A stretch of DNA of 64,000 nt from NCBI RefSeq assembly GCF_041260155.1, contig NC_091931.1, forward strand, positions 18,241,166 through 18,305,165. The letters are read 5' to 3'. The translations under genes were made by a program, and so were the position numbers. The DNA comes from Ptychodera flava (lineage: Eukaryota > Hemichordata > Enteropneusta > Ptychoderidae). The notes beneath the pieces are model-generated. The model saw only the letters and a list, made by a program, of their open reading frames with translations. It was not told where the DNA came from and did not search any database. Positions 11,748 through 24,346 of this stretch are shown piece by piece. Within the stretch, counting starts at the first letter, position 1. Each line of letters starts with the position of its first letter.

Positions 11748-14504
11748 AGTAGCGACTCCGTTTTTCGAAAGACGATCTGATTAAGTATGTTTCGTACACG
11801 GCTTTTTCACAGCAAAAAAAGTTGTCATTCTTTTGAAGAAGGTCCATGATTTTGCCGTCGAACGTGTTGACAGCGGTTGGTCAGGTGAAGCATTGTGGGA
11901 AGTTTGCCCTGTGAGCGGTCTGAGTCAGATATCAGGTTACACTTCTGGCACTAGCAAGTGAAATTAAACCAAAGTACATGTATATTAAGAGCAGCCATGT
12001 ACACCCATTGCACGAAAGCATAGTAAATTGTATTTATCCCGGACTTTTTTTGTTTCTTGTAAAAACAGAGACCGAGAAATGATTACACCGGCGCAAATTA
12101 GGGCTGTTCTATCGTCAGTGTACAGCCTGGAAAACAAACGAAGCAAAAGTGTCAAAATTAAAATTGGCGAAATTGGTAACCTACCTCATGAGAGCACTCC
12201 TTCTACACATTGAAGACTGCCGAAGGTCATTGAGCGTTCTTCGGGATTTACGAGTCGTCTAGATCTGCTGCTGTCCCTCGTTCAAATGTCTTAAGTGTCA
12301 GATACCTTGTGAATCACTATGTGAATCAAGGACGTTCACTTTTAGTGTAAAGGCAGAACACATCTACAGCTGTCAAACAGCTCGTTTTGTATGAACGCAA
12401 TGGCTGCCAGAGCCGCGGGTTGTATGTCGCAGGTCGTGACCATGACCAGATTTCCATATTGCCAGTGTGCGACGTGATCATTTAAGGTGGAGTTGCACAC
12501 AACCAACACAGTTTTTAGGAAGGTATATTTCTCATCAAAGATGACGAGGAAACCCCCTAATACTATTTACATTTTCAAAAAGCTGAGAATCTAAAGTTTA
12601 GTTTGCTTGCAATAGTTTACTCGAAGGATGAAAGATGTATATATTTTGGGTAGAAAAAAATCAATTTTGGTATCAATGATAAGCGAATTTAAATAAAAAA
12701 CTTGACAGTATCTGAAATTTAATATTTCACTGAGAACAACAGCATATATAGAAATAAACGACTATTTCATTTTGCATTATATATCCTCATTCTAAAACGA
12801 CAGCGCCGGCGGTGATTAAAATCGTGATAGGCAAAATTAAAATGCCTCTTATTAAAAATGTAAGATCTTTACTGCCAAACAACATTGTCATTTTGTTTAA
12901 TAGTATAGAAATATTAGAAAATCTGAACTAGCCAGACTAGAGTTAAAATGAGAGAAAAGAGAAACCTCGTGATCTGGTGATCGGCAGAAATTTGCACTTC
13001 TTTCTTGACAAGGTAAAAGGTGAACAAAACCAATAATTTAATCTGCGTTGGTAAACGTACACACGAGAGGTTTGTGTTTGACAAACACCGTTACTTTTAC
13101 TGAGTGCATCAATAACATCGCTCCATATTAGGTCGGCCTACTCCTTTAGCCGTACCATATACAGTATGTATCATTAGGATCCAATGAGCCTCGAAAGTGA
13201 AAGACTCAAACCTTCCCTAATGAAACATAAAAAACAGGGGTCACCCTGCAAAGATTTGAACTAGCGAAAAAAATTACCCAACATTTTGCAATATTTGATA
13301 TTCAAAATGGCAGCCATGCCTGTGTTAATTCTATGGGGAAATCAAAGTATGGATTTTCGAAATACTAAGACCGTGAAAGCCTTTCTTTCTCCAAGAGCTT
13401 TTAAATGAGCCCCCACAAGTGGTAGCTCAGAAAAGAATTGTGAAATATGGTGGTTTCACTGGCGTTCGAACTCACAACATACGGTACGTAATCACCTTGT
13501 AGAGAAGCAATGTATAAGTCTGACTATCTGTACCCGAGGCGCGTTCTACGTTAATTGCTGCCTGTCTTTAGAGCCGAATACAGTCCCGTGGAAGTAAACA
13601 TCTGGATTTAGAAATTCTGTGAAAGATTGAGCAATGTATTGCATTTTAAATGACTTGTATTCAGCAGAATCGAAGCGATGCATACACCACATTTCATCAA
13701 AAACCAGAGTAAGGTCATAAAAGATATCGACTACAATACGCCCTACGTGATTAATCCCAGCAGTGTAAAGCTAGAATTTGTATTTATCAGCAACAGCATT
13801 CTGGTTTACTAATTTATGTCAAGGACATTGAGGAAGACTAACATTTATGAGTCGTCCAAATAAAAAAATATTATACACGAATGGAATAATTATTCAACTA
13901 TAAAGATCTGCATAATATGTATTTAAGGTGTTCTGACATATTTGTCTTTAAAGATTTGGTCAGCATCTCTGGCACAAAATCCTTGGTCTTGGGACAAAAC
14001 GGAGTCAAACACAAATTAATAAGAACAATTGGGTGATAGTAATTTAGTTTTTAAAACCTAGATGGAGCTTGTAAATTTTTCTTCAGAGTAAGCTTAATCA
14101 TTCTTTTGATGCGTATGGTAACATTTTATAAATTCTTTTATTTTTTTGTATAAGAAATTTCTAGTAATATCGGTTTGTAAGATATCAAACTGGGGAAACT
14201 TATAACCTTATAAAATTATGCACAATCACAACAGATATTGTTTTCGATTCATGAAACTCATGGTGGAGTTGGTTTAGCAACATTGAAATCACTGCATTAG
14301 TAACCATCACGCTTGATAATGCAAAATTAAACTTAAACTGCACCGACTTGATTGTGAACAAACGAAATTTATTTTCCTGTCACGTGATTAGTTTTTGAAA
14401 ATGGCGGGATATCTAACATGTTGTTAATCAGTTTGAATTTACATTCCACTTTCGACACTAAAGATGTGTTATACACTTTTTTAGTCTTTAATGGGTACTA
14501 TTCA

Positions 14505-15235
14505 AAGAAAACTTTTGGAAAACTGAGGATATATGAAGATCGCTTTATTACATATTCGCAGCTTTTGGGGCTCTAAACAAATCAATACTATGTTTGTGTT
14601 AGCAATGAGCATTTCGTTGTGTATGAAGCGGCCTAGCGTCCGATAACGCTTCACTGGGATACTGACATGCAAAATACGGCAATACAGTTTATGATGAATG
14701 CAAACAACACACATTAAAGACTGACTGATAAAGAAGGTAATTTTCCAAGACTAATTTTTATATATTTATGGACTGATCAATTATGTGACGTGACAATGAT
14801 TTCCAGTTATAAATTCCAGAAGGAATGAATATACCACATCTCCTAGCAACTGTCTCCCAAGACGAATTCAGACTTCGCTACATTTCCAAAAATCAGGTGA
14901 TCTCAATGAAGCTGTGTGCTAAATTTTAAAGAAATTGGACCGACAGTTTCTTCAACGACGATTTTTTTAAAAAAGGGTGAAAATTGCCCCAAAAATTTGC
15001 AAAGTTCATCACATTTGACTAACTCTGACTCAACTCATCCACAGAAACCTAGTATGCTAAATTTAAAAGCAGTCAGACAAGTGCATAATGCGATTTTATT
15101 AAAAACGGGAAATATTGTTCCAAAGCATATTTCGTCGCCAAATTTTACGCAGGTCACTCCAAAATCGGCATACCAAAATTGCATTCCAAATTGAAAATAG
15201 TTTGACGAGAAGATCTTTTGAAGAAGAAAAAATAT
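14505..15235. repeat. Dispersed repeat R, copy 1
   Basis: About 700 bp is similar, in the same orientation, to 33510-34140, which lies within an intron of the first START gene. Shared landmarks are TATGAAGCGGCC, a CATGCAAAA segment, a TTCCAGTTATRA segment, and a long run from 14890 to 15110. I see no coding capacity, terminal repeats or poly(A) tail, so the class is unknown. Confidence 0.6.
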
Positions 15236-17091
15236 TGAAAAAAATTCTAATAACATAATAATCGAATAACTAAATAATTGACAATGTTAATAATAACATA
15301 AGTTCTGAATAAAGACAAAGTAGTAAATGACGCCCTTATAATATCCAAATAACCAAATAATACATGATTACGACTGAACTACCAAAAATAATAAATGGTA
15401 TTAGACAACCAAATAATGGCATAACAATGATAACGTAAGTTTAAGTTATATAGACATCAATACTGAACAATAATATACAAACAACTGAATAACTAATCAT
15501 TGTTTTACACGGTAATACGACCAAATTACCAAATGTGGGAAACTATAATCGAATAACTATATATCGGTATAATAATGACGAAATAAAATGCAAATATAGA
15601 AGTCAAGATGATTTTGTTGGCGTTCCCATTCCATAACTTTGAGGCCATAAACGACATGTTACGCTGCAGGTTACTCGTACCTGTCAGCCAACTTGGGAGG
15701 TTAGCCAAAAGGTCTATGTATAAACAGGGCCTGATTAGCCAGTGCAATGTGTTTCTTTATGCCACGGAAATATTCGTAGTGCCACAATGATCAAATGAGC
15801 GGCCAGAACGAAACCTGTAAACTTAAACATGTCAATGCAAACCTTTTTTTGCTAAGGCGTGAAGATCGAGAGATCCAAGATGGTGGAGGGGGTATGGGAT
15901 TCGAAATTAAAATGTCCGTTAATGTTGCACTGTAATCTGTGAAAATGAATTAAGCAATAAAGCAGACCCAACGACGGTATTCCACGAGATTTTTGCCAGT
16001 TCACGACAAATATGCACGAGCGATAGCGAATGCATAATGTGAAGTGAACTGGTCAAAACCTAGTGATCTACCGTCGCTGGATGCTGTTTATTACTATTAT
16101 ATCACAACAGTATACTGATTTACAGGAACTCAAGTTAGTTTAAAAGATAAAATTGTGAACATACCGTAAGCACATGGGCCTTTACATAGGAGTGAAAAGA
16201 AGGTCGACCTTAACAATCGTTACTTTCAATTGTTCTATTGTAACATGGAAAAATCAGGGCGTCTTATTGCTATCCGTAAGAACAAACTCTATAAACATAT
16301 AAAGATTTGAAGATTTTTACTTCTACTTTGAGGAGAAGTTTTTATAACAAAGCAATCTATGACTAATGACTTTGTTCTGATATCTACTTATTTTTTTCTT
16401 GACTGTATAATAAAACATAGAGCCGGAAACTGTTACTGCTGAAAGCCATGAAAGCGAGACATGCAAGCTGTCAACACGTATTCACACATTTACCTATAAG
16501 GTTTGCACCATTTCACTTATGGTAGTATGCGCCAAGACTTGAACTTTTGCTGAAACTTTCCTCAAGGAATTTTTCAACCATTCTCTTCCAAGATGAAGAA
16601 GAAATGCGGAGGATCACCGTGCAAAGTTTGGTTGTTGAGAAAAATTTAACCTAAAATTTACCGATATTTGAAATTGAAAATGGCTGCCATCCCAGTGTTG
16701 ACTTTATGGATAAAAATAAAATTTACGATTTTTGAAAAACTAAGAAGGTGAAGATTTTTCTTACGCCAAGACCTTGAAAATGAGCCACTTCAAGTGTTTG
16801 ATGAGAAAAAATTGATAAAATTTGAAAGCCCGAATATCTGTCCCAGAGGCGCGTTCTACCTAAAGTAGGTACAAATTAGAAAAAAAATGAAGACGATACT
16901 AATACCAATGACCTCTAGGTCTCTCTGAAGAGCCGGATTATGTAAACAGTCATATGAAATAGGTCAATTCAGACCTTTTCCTTCCGAAGACTTGTTTACC
17001 TTAAGTAAAGCAATGTGTGGAAGGGCAAACATCTACTCAAATATTTACCAGTTGGAAAGAATCTCAATTTTGAAACACTAGTACAATCCAT

Positions 17092-17790
17092 AAATGTAAA
17101 CATAGTGGACCGGGCAAAACAAGCCTGCCCCACAAGGGCTATTGATAGGATTTCTTTTGCAGAGCAGTTTAAAGGACATCGGATTTTGTACTCACAAATC
17201 TTGCAAAAAACCACATGGGACAAATATTGTGAGATAGATCATTCATTCTGATTCTACGCTTCATATAACTCACTAAGTAGTTTAATTATCAAATCTGCAT
17301 ACTTCTTGGCTGTCGTTTTGCTTGTCACATGACTTCGATAGACCAGGCTCCACTGCAGTCGACCGGAACTGCGCAAATGTAATGAGTGTACAAATCGCCA
17401 GCTTTTGTCGATTCGCACGCGCAGTGCAGTGCCTTTCGGCTAAATGTAAACATAGTGGACCGGGCAAAAATAGCCTGCCCCACAAGGGCTATTGATAGGA
17501 TTTCTTTTGCAGAGCAGTTTAAAGGACATCGGATTTTGTACTCACAAATCTTGCAAAAAACCACATGGGACAAATATTGTGAGATAGATCATTCATTCTG
17601 ATTCTACGCTTCATATAACTCACTAAGTAGTTTAATTATTAAATCTGCATACTTCTTGGCTGTCGTTTTGCTTGTCACGTGACTTCGATAGACCAGGCTC
17701 CACTGCAGTCGACCGTGAACTGTGCAAATGTAATGAGTGAACAAATCGCCGGCTTTTGTCGATTCGCACGCGCAGTGCCTTTCGGCTAGC
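17092..17790. repeat. Tandem duplication of the 3' end of gene B (350 bp unit)
   Basis: The segment beginning AAATGTAAACATAGTGGACC at 17092 recurs at 17442, an offset of 350 bp. The second unit continues into the live coding end of gene B. The first unit (to 17441) carries a degraded copy of the last roughly 60 codons plus the 3' flank, with small indels. It is therefore a non-coding tail fragment downstream of the stop codon. Unit 1 of the array has no such repeat. Confidence 0.8.
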
Positions 17791-19160
17791 TCAAACACAC
17801 GGGGAGTTTTCTTGGTGAAGTAGCTGAGATTACCTAAGTTGGACACCATGAACAATTCAGTACTGCGGCCAAGGTGTTTATCGTCCAAGTTGGGTTGAAA
17901 TAAGTCAAATATCGAAATGTTCTGAAGTTTCATGAACAGTACAAGTTTCAGCATCCACTGGGCTGATCCTCCTTTTATTTTCGCATGGCTTTCCCTAGTG
18001 ATGGTTGATGCAAGTTTGAGTACATCTTGAGGTGTTCTTGTACCTTTCGGAACCCTTATCGGCAACCCTATTCCGGCGGAGAACTGAGAGAAATTAATTG
18101 CAGGGTCTATTGGTGGATCACAGAAACGCTGCAAGTTGACTGCATGTAAAGTGTCGACCTTCTGATCTGATGTCAGGTTGCCATCCTGCATGATTTCTGC
18201 GATAGCAACCGCCGCAACCGCTGTCAACACACCATTTACTGTAGCTTTGTGCTTTCGGCTGATGTCACGGAGTTTCGTCGTCTCTTCCTTGGAAAACACT
18301 ATGGGTATGATACACGTTGCTCTCTTTGCATCGCTATTACGCATAATTTCAGTACCAAACCGAGCTAAGAACGGATTTTTCTTCTGAAATGACATGAACA
18401 AGGGAAGAAAGGTAACAAGGATCTTGAATGTTATCCATTCCCTCCAATTCAGCTCTTTAATTCCGAGGATATCATGAGCGTGAGGAAGCAGTGGATAGCT
18501 TTCGGGCATCTCCTCTTTTCCCTCCGCAACAAGTGACATGTTGGTCAAAAGTTCATCAGTGAATCTCATCATCGTGTTGCCATCAGCGATAGCGTGTACG
18601 AAAGTAACAAAAAGTATCGATTTGTAAACACCGTCCTCCAAAGTTGGGGCATCAGAATTTCGCATAATTCGTATCCTCCATAGAGGGCCAGTTCCTGTGT
18701 TAAACTTGGATGTCAACTCTTGCTGGTGTACGTCTTGCCAATTATCGCCCTCAACGGTCTTCACATCGACAAAGTCACCATCCATAGGTGCGAAATAATG
18801 CCGTTTCTTTCCCCTTGTGTCGAAGATATCGCATACACGCATGCGTAGCAAAGGATGTCGTGCTCTGACCATTTTAGCTGCCGTTCGCACCAGCTCCTCC
18901 GTGACAGGCAACTTTGATTCCACAAATATTGCATAAACGTTAATCATCGCTCCAAATTTTTCTAACATGATAATCCATACGTATTCAAGGAGCGACATTT
19001 CACGCCCTCCCGGAAAAGGATTGATGATATCATCAGTGGATGGCGACATCGTGAATCTTTTAAGCATGAAAGTAATCAACACTATGAGACCGAGGGCACA
19101 GGCGGTCACTACCGTCAAAGTTTCAGGTGCTACGTCTGCGAAGTACGTAGGTATCTCCAT
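17604..19160 (-). CDS. Membrane-anchored HXXXD acyltransferase (condensation superfamily), copy B
   Basis: The intact single coding exon encodes 518 residues. Residues 14-33 form a strongly hydrophobic N-terminal segment followed by Lys-Arg, suggesting a membrane anchor with the catalytic domain beyond it. The RHPLLRMRV block (101-109) and the HAIADG motif (His189, Asp193) are typical of CoA-dependent acyltransferases of the condensation, wax-ester synthase and alcohol acetyltransferase type. In these the His acts as general base. A C-terminal SNLGNL segment fits the second half of the fold. An upstream in-frame ATG at 19229 would add 23 residues, but the sequence before the chosen ATG (pyrimidine-rich, then CACAG/G) looks like a splice acceptor and is conserved in copy A. 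I therefore place the start at 19160 with a 5' untranslated exon farther upstream. The acyl donor and acceptor are unknown. Confidence 0.82.
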   Translation of the reverse strand: MEIPTYFADVAPETLTVVTACALGLIVLITFMLKRFTMSPSTDDIINPFPGGREMSLLEYVWIIMLEKFGAMINVYAIFVESKLPVTEELVRTAAKMVRARHPLLRMRVCDIFDTRGKKRHYFAPMDGDFVDVKTVEGDNWQDVHQQELTSKFNTGTGPLWRIRIMRNSDAPTLEDGVYKSILFVTFVHAIADGNTMMRFTDELLTNMSLVAEGKEEMPESYPLLPHAHDILGIKELNWREWITFKILVTFLPLFMSFQKKNPFLARFGTEIMRNSDAKRATCIIPIVFSKEETTKLRDISRKHKATVNGVLTAVAAVAIAEIMQDGNLTSDQKVDTLHAVNLQRFCDPPIDPAINFSQFSAGIGLPIRVPKGTRTPQDVLKLASTITRESHAKIKGGSAQWMLKLVLFMKLQNISIFDLFQPNLDDKHLGRSTELFMVSNLGNLSYFTKKTPRVFELAERHCACESTKAGDLFTHYICTVHGRLQWSLVYRSHVTSKTTAKKYADLIIKLLSELYEA

Positions 19161-19529
19161 CTTGTGCCTGTGCAGTGAATAAGAACAGAAATTCAATAAA
19201 TCCACAGAAGTAAGTGAGTAAATAAGCAAGTATGAATGTACAGGTAACGCAATAAGAAAGTAGAATGACTTACTATTTAATTATTTACTATATAAATTAA
19301 CAATTTACTATATAGTTAATAATTTCTATCATGTAGCTTCTCCACATTAAAAATACTGATTTTGTCGGAATATTCATATAATATATGACAAAGACGAAAG
19401 AAAATGGCATTCTTTCCTGGTAATTAATGTTGCTTTACCTGTTAATTTTGTTTGCTTCATTTACTCCTTCATTTGTTCTAGCTGCAGCCTAAAATACATT
19501 TCTTGTTTTACTACCAAATAATGTCAAAA

Positions 19530-21600
19530 TACCTATAATATTCCACCTGTGAAGACAGTCTTTCTGTCGGTAATTAAGACATACTTTCTTACAGCCCCTA
19601 TACGTACAGCTACGCAATTTAAGTAACAGTCCTCTTGTACTCGACCGTCTCTGCTAAATTGGGCTGCGCGAGCTGGCGCAATTTCGCAATGCGTTTACCC
19701 AGATCGTTGAGGGCGCATCATTTACGATAGCAAGACAGAGGTTAGAAGCTGCGTAACCAGCGGGGACTGTACGAAGTCTACTGTGCGAAGTCTAATGTCC
19801 GGGGCAAGACAATCATTGAATTTTAGTCAGAACAAAGATTTGTAAACAATGAACGAACTTTAGGCAACGCTGTGATATGGTTGTGTATGCAAGGCGTATA
19901 CCTAACACTGCTTAGTATTTCAGGAGGGAGGGGATGAAGACATCGGACTTTTCTCTCGAATGCACGATTGCGCAAACTGTTCGTTTCGAGCCATGTATGC
20001 CCTGAAAAAGTTACTGACAGCGCGGAAGTGGCGCACAAAACACAACAAGCAAAGACGCCCATATAATGTGACCAAAGCGCAAAGTGTAGTGAGCTGTAAA
20101 TTTGTTGTTGTTTCTGGTCCTAATACTCGCTCCGAAAAGACAAAATTCCGCCTGCCATTTACCTTTGGTGACGTGCATGACATTAAGTGCAGGCCTACGC
20201 ATCCAATAGGATAGTCGACGATGTAGTTGCAGTTCAGTCTCTATGGAAAGTACTGAGAGTTTATGTTCATGGTTTGATAGCGTTAAAGTTATGAAAACCG
20301 ACTGTATGGAAAATTAAGCATTATGCAGGTACGCATACTGCAGTGACGATCTCGGTCTCAATGATCGCCGCTTATTTCATGGATTTAAACCCTAAATTTA
20401 CACCAAATTGTGTCCAAGGGCAAGTACGTCAAGTTCTGAGTCAGGGAAACCTTTAGCGACAAAATTGACGGAAGACGGAGAGCAACCGAGCGCAACACAA
20501 GATGACAAATATCATAATAGTGTCAATGATGCGTGTACGGTTGCTGCAGGGGACAGTATAGGCCTACACGACGCAACTGAACTGGGTGACGATCGTAATG
20601 TTATTGGGGAAGCGCTTCCTAGAAAGGCAAAATCAAAGTCAACACTGTCCCTTTAAAATTGTCAAGTCTTCTCCCTAATTTTGATGAATGGTGCACAGAG
20701 GGCCCCTTTAATCGTACATGCAGAGAAAACACTGACACAAACTTGTTTTCGAGCACAAAAATGATAAAAATATTATCCAAATAAAAATGAAAGCTATTAG
20801 CACATGCCTTTTTTCAAAATTTTAAATAATGACAAGTTTCTCTGAATATTTCCCAACGTAAGTTCATAAGAGGATCACGCTTTTGGGTAGGTACATTAGA
20901 AAAAGAAATAATAATTGGTCCTAAAGGAGAAATAATTTAAAGATGTCCTCTAGAATATATGTTTATTGGGAATAACTCCACCACTGACGTCATGCACTTA
21001 ATGGAGGTCCTCTTGACCTTTGTACAGAATGGCGACCCCATATTTCGAATGACGATCTGATTACGTATGGTTCGTACACGCATTTTTTCGCAGCAACGAA
21101 ACTTGTCATTTTTTTGAAGAATGTACATTTTGGCGTCGAACGTGTTGCCAGCGGTTCGTCGGGTGAAGCACTGCGGGAAGTTTGTCTGTTGATCGGTCTG
21201 AGTCAGATATAACGGCACTAGCAAGTGAACTTTAACTAACGTATATGATGAATAGCCATGCACCCTTTATATGACAGTATAGTAAATTGTATTTATCTCG
21301 AACAAGTTTTAGTTTCTCCAGTGTACAGCCTAGCAAACAAAATGTCTGAAAAAATTACTTGGCGAAAATTGTAACCTACCTTATGAGATCACTACGTTTA
21401 CACATAAAAGCCTGCCAAAGGCCCAAGAGCGACCTTCGGGATTACGCTCTCACGCAAGCTGTCGTCTGCCTCTGTTTCTCGTTCAAGTGTCTGAAGTCTC
21501 ATGTGAATCAAGGACGAAAGGGCAAAACGTAACACATCTACAGCTGTCAAGCAGATTGTTTTGTATTAGCACTATGGCTGCAAAGGCGCGGCGTGACAAT
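19530..21600. repeat. Segmental duplication, unit 2 upstream block
   Basis: This block is collinear with 10709 onward and 28060 onward, including the TGACGTCA context near 20985 and the block near 21060-21200. It is interrupted by an insertion of about 795 bp at 19943-20737. Similarity fades near 21600. No coding exon is recognised; the short open frames are not conserved as proteins across units. Confidence 0.65.
19943..20737. mobile_element. Unclassified insertion of about 795 bp in unit 2
   Basis: The sequence is absent from the equivalent positions in units 1 and 3. A possible GACA duplication flanks it (19939-19942 and 20734-20737). The ends show imperfect inverted similarity centred on TTTTCTCT near 19950 and its complement near 20723. 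It contains an 82-codon open frame at 20408-20656 with no recognised domain. It is probably a non-autonomous transposon. Confidence 0.5.
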
Positions 21601-21790
21601 TTAACTCGGCAAAAAAAGGTTACACCACTTCATGTACCACTGTGCGATTGCACTTTGTCCCCTGAAACACTGCATTAGTGCAGTGCAAATGCCAAGACAA
21701 TGTACTGGGGTAATGCTATCATAAAAAAATTGCACCGAGCCTCGAATGCAAAAAACTCTACAAGATAACAAATATATAAACACTACTTTT

Positions 21791-22002
21791 AACACGATTG
21801 GAAGTAGTTTGGGATAATTGGATAGTAAACTAATGTCGGTTTAATCTGCAAATGTTAGCTCATCTGCTTTTCTCTGTAAGCAATGCGCTTGTTTTTATGA
21901 GAAATTTGTGATATTGCAACATTCAACTATACGGCACTCAACACTTTTGAGAAATTGTGAAAAATGTAAAGATCCCATGCCAAAGTTAGTTCCAATCGTG
22001 TT
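21791..22002. mobile_element. MITE family M, copy 1
   Basis: The termini are AACACGATTGGAAGTAGTTTG and a near-complement ending CCAATCGTGTT. The family has further copies at 38708-38917 (same orientation) and 43479-43657 (inverted). It has no coding capacity. The target duplication is not clear because flanking bases differ between copies. It lies just beyond the truncated end of the LTR retrotransposon. Confidence 0.75.
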
Positions 22003-22189
22003 TTTTATTGATGCAAGGACAAAACTAGTTTTTGCATATTTCCATACTATTAGATACGTTACATTGCCCCTTCAAGTATTTGTAGAACTGTTTCGAGGTG
22101 CATGTTGTTGGTTTAGTCACTATTAATATTCTCAGTAACATCTGCTCTCGGCTCGGCATTCGGTTTTCTACCATGGGAATATTATAGGA

Positions 22190-22751
22190 CGACGTCGTCG
22201 ACGTAAGGTTCACATCCGTCTAGCCCGGATATGACGTCATTGATCATCCGTTGGAACGTTGCCGGAGAGTTCTTCATTCAAAATGGCATCACCTTGTACT
22301 GGAACAATCCGTCTGGTGTAACAAAGGCGGATATGTCACGAGCACGATCCGTCAGAGGGACTTGCCAAAATCCCTTCAGTAGGTCAAATTTCGTCACATA
22401 CTTAGCTTTTCCCACTCGATCGATGCAATCATCAATCCTTGGGATTGGGAAAGTGTCTGTCTTTGTTAAAGTGTTAACTTTTCTGTAGTACGTGCACTTA
22501 CGATAACTGTGATCTGATTTGGGAACAAGTATGCACGGCGAACTCCAGTTACTTTTACTTGGTTCAATAAAGTCATTGTCCAGCAGGTATTTGACTTCTT
22601 CCTGGAGATATTTCGCTTTTGTTGGATTCAGTCTGTATGGATGTTGTTTTACAGGCTTACTGTCCCCAACATCAACGTCGTGATAGATGACGTTTGTCCT
22701 CGTTGGAACATCTTGAAACAGGTGTTTATATTCGTGAAGCAGTTCTTTCAC
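22190..22751 (-). pseudogene. Reverse transcriptase fragment of the Gmr1-like element
   Basis: This encodes the N-terminal half of a Ty3/gypsy reverse transcriptase. Recognisable parts are the SPCILVPKSD block, the first catalytic motif KFDLLKGFWQVPL, the FVTPDGLFQYKVMPF block and, after a TGA at 22278-22280 that replaces a conserved Gly codon, a segment through NSPATFQR to a YVDD catalytic box near 22200. The sequence then loses homology. RNase H is absent. The fragment follows integrase rather than preceding it. Confidence 0.8.
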
Positions 22752-22859
22752 CTGTTGTTGTTGTGAAGGCTAGAGCTGTGCCAACTTTGTAGACTCCAGG
22801 TTCTCCAGGATTTCTGAGTTCTGAAGCTTGACCGAGCCCAGCTTTGAATTTAAAGTATT

Positions 22860-23986
22860 TTAAGTCAAGTCAGTTTCAGTATCACTATCTTCATAATGGC
22901 TAGAGCAGACTGCACTGACAGGCTGTGCTATAGTAGGATTATCCCTATCAAAATATGGCTTAAGCATATTTATGTGACATAGCTGTTTTTGTTTTCGCCT
23001 GTCAGGTGTTATTATGTTGTAATTTAAATCACTCAATTTCTTATCAATTAGGTATGGCCCAAAGTAACGAGCATGGAGTGGTTTGCCAGGAATTGGAAGT
23101 AGAGTAAGAACTTTTTGACCTGGTTCAAACTTCCGTTTTGAGGTGTTTTTATCGTATTTGATTTCCATTGACTGCTGAGATGACTCAAGATTTTCTCTGG
23201 CTAATTCACATGCTTTAGAGAGTTTTGTACGAAAATCTGACACATATTGTAAAATATTCAGACAATCATCGTCGTCTGAAAGGAATTTCTCTTTAACCAG
23301 CTGAAATGAGCCACGGACTGCATGTCCAAATACAAGCTCAAATGGGCTAAAACCAAGAGACTCTTGAATTGACTCTCTAACAGCAAAGAGCAGAAAATGA
23401 ATTCCTTCATCCAACTGCTTCTCTGTGTCAAAACAGTAGGTCCTAATCATATTTTTCAAAGTTTGATGAAATCGCTCGAGAGCACCCTGACTTTCTGGGT
23501 GAGAAGCGGATGACCTATACTGTTTAATGCATGGTGATCCATTACTTGTTGAAAAATACCAGACATAAAGTTGGAGCCTTGATCGGACTGGAAACATTTA
23601 GCAAGGCCAAATAGAGTGAAAAATTTGACTAAAGCTCTCACTATAGTCTTTGTCTTTATATTTCTCAGGGGTATGGCTTCTGGGAACCGAGTAGATGTAC
23701 ACATGATTGTCAACATGTATTCATTTCCTGATTTTGTTTTTGGTAGGGGCCCAACACAGTCTATTAGTATCCTACTAAAGGGTTCTTGGAATGCAGGAAT
23801 TGGCTGTAAAGGGGCCTTTGGAATGGTCTGATTTGGCTTTCCTACTATTTGACATGTGTGACAAGTTTTACAGAAATGTGCTATATCCTGCCTGAGATTA
23901 GGCCAATAAAAGTGACTGAGAATTTTGTGATAAGTGTTTCTGACTCCTACATGACCAGCCCAGGGCGTTTCATGGGCCAGGCGCAA
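22860..23986 (-). pseudogene. Integrase of the Gmr1-like element (frameshifted)
   Basis: The upstream frame (23986-23456) holds the HHCC zinc-binding region, with two His and a CKTCHTC pair, and the catalytic core with Asp in LIDCVGP and Asp in QSDQGSNF. The frame then shifts. The catalytic Glu lies in the PESQGALERFHQTL block of the downstream frame (23597-22860), which continues through the integrase C-terminal domain (FEPGQKVLTLLP, ARYFGPY) to a stop at 22860. The DDE triad is thus present but split between frames. A further open frame at 24366-23947 is the linker between protease and integrase, again in a different frame. Confidence 0.82.
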
Positions 23987-24346
23987 AGTTCAGCACGATA
24001 GGGCTTTGGAACCACAATTTGATGTTTTATAGCCCAATCGTCATCAACCAAAACGTCTGGAGATCTCCATTTACGCCTGATACCAGATTCTGTATAATAG
24101 GAAACAGAGCTATCTGAAGCTTTACCTTCATCATCTACCCTGTCAAACAAACACAAAATATCTGGGTCTTTGTGTTGTTCTGCAATGAGATTTGACCTAG
24201 AAAATGTCTGACCTTGGTCAGCAGAAGTTTTACTGGAAGTTTCAAATCCACGAGGGATAACAGAATGATCCGTGTCAAACACCTGACTGAGAAAGGTGTT
24301 ATTTAAGTCAACATCTGTGACATTATTTTTGAGAATATTTTGATTC

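Larger units (their letters stand above)
10709..13950. repeat. Segmental duplication, unit 1 upstream block
   Basis: This block is collinear with about 19540-21600 and with 28060-30690. Conserved landmarks are the stretch around 11330-11380 containing TGACGTCA, the block around 11780-11960, and the block near 12340-12420. The segment at 13190-13560 also resembles the gene-flanking sequence at 3090-3500 and 16500-16860. No protein-coding exon is recognised. Unit 1 alone carries a SINE here. Confidence 0.7.
15240..19520. repeat. Segmental duplication, unit 2 (gene B plus downstream flank)
   Basis: This is the second copy of the block at 1650-5990, in the same orientation. It carries the intact acyltransferase gene and a local 350 bp tandem duplication at the gene's 3' end. 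It lacks the insertions at 4182-4751 and 6077-10708, which makes it the ancestral-state reference for both. Confidence 0.8.
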
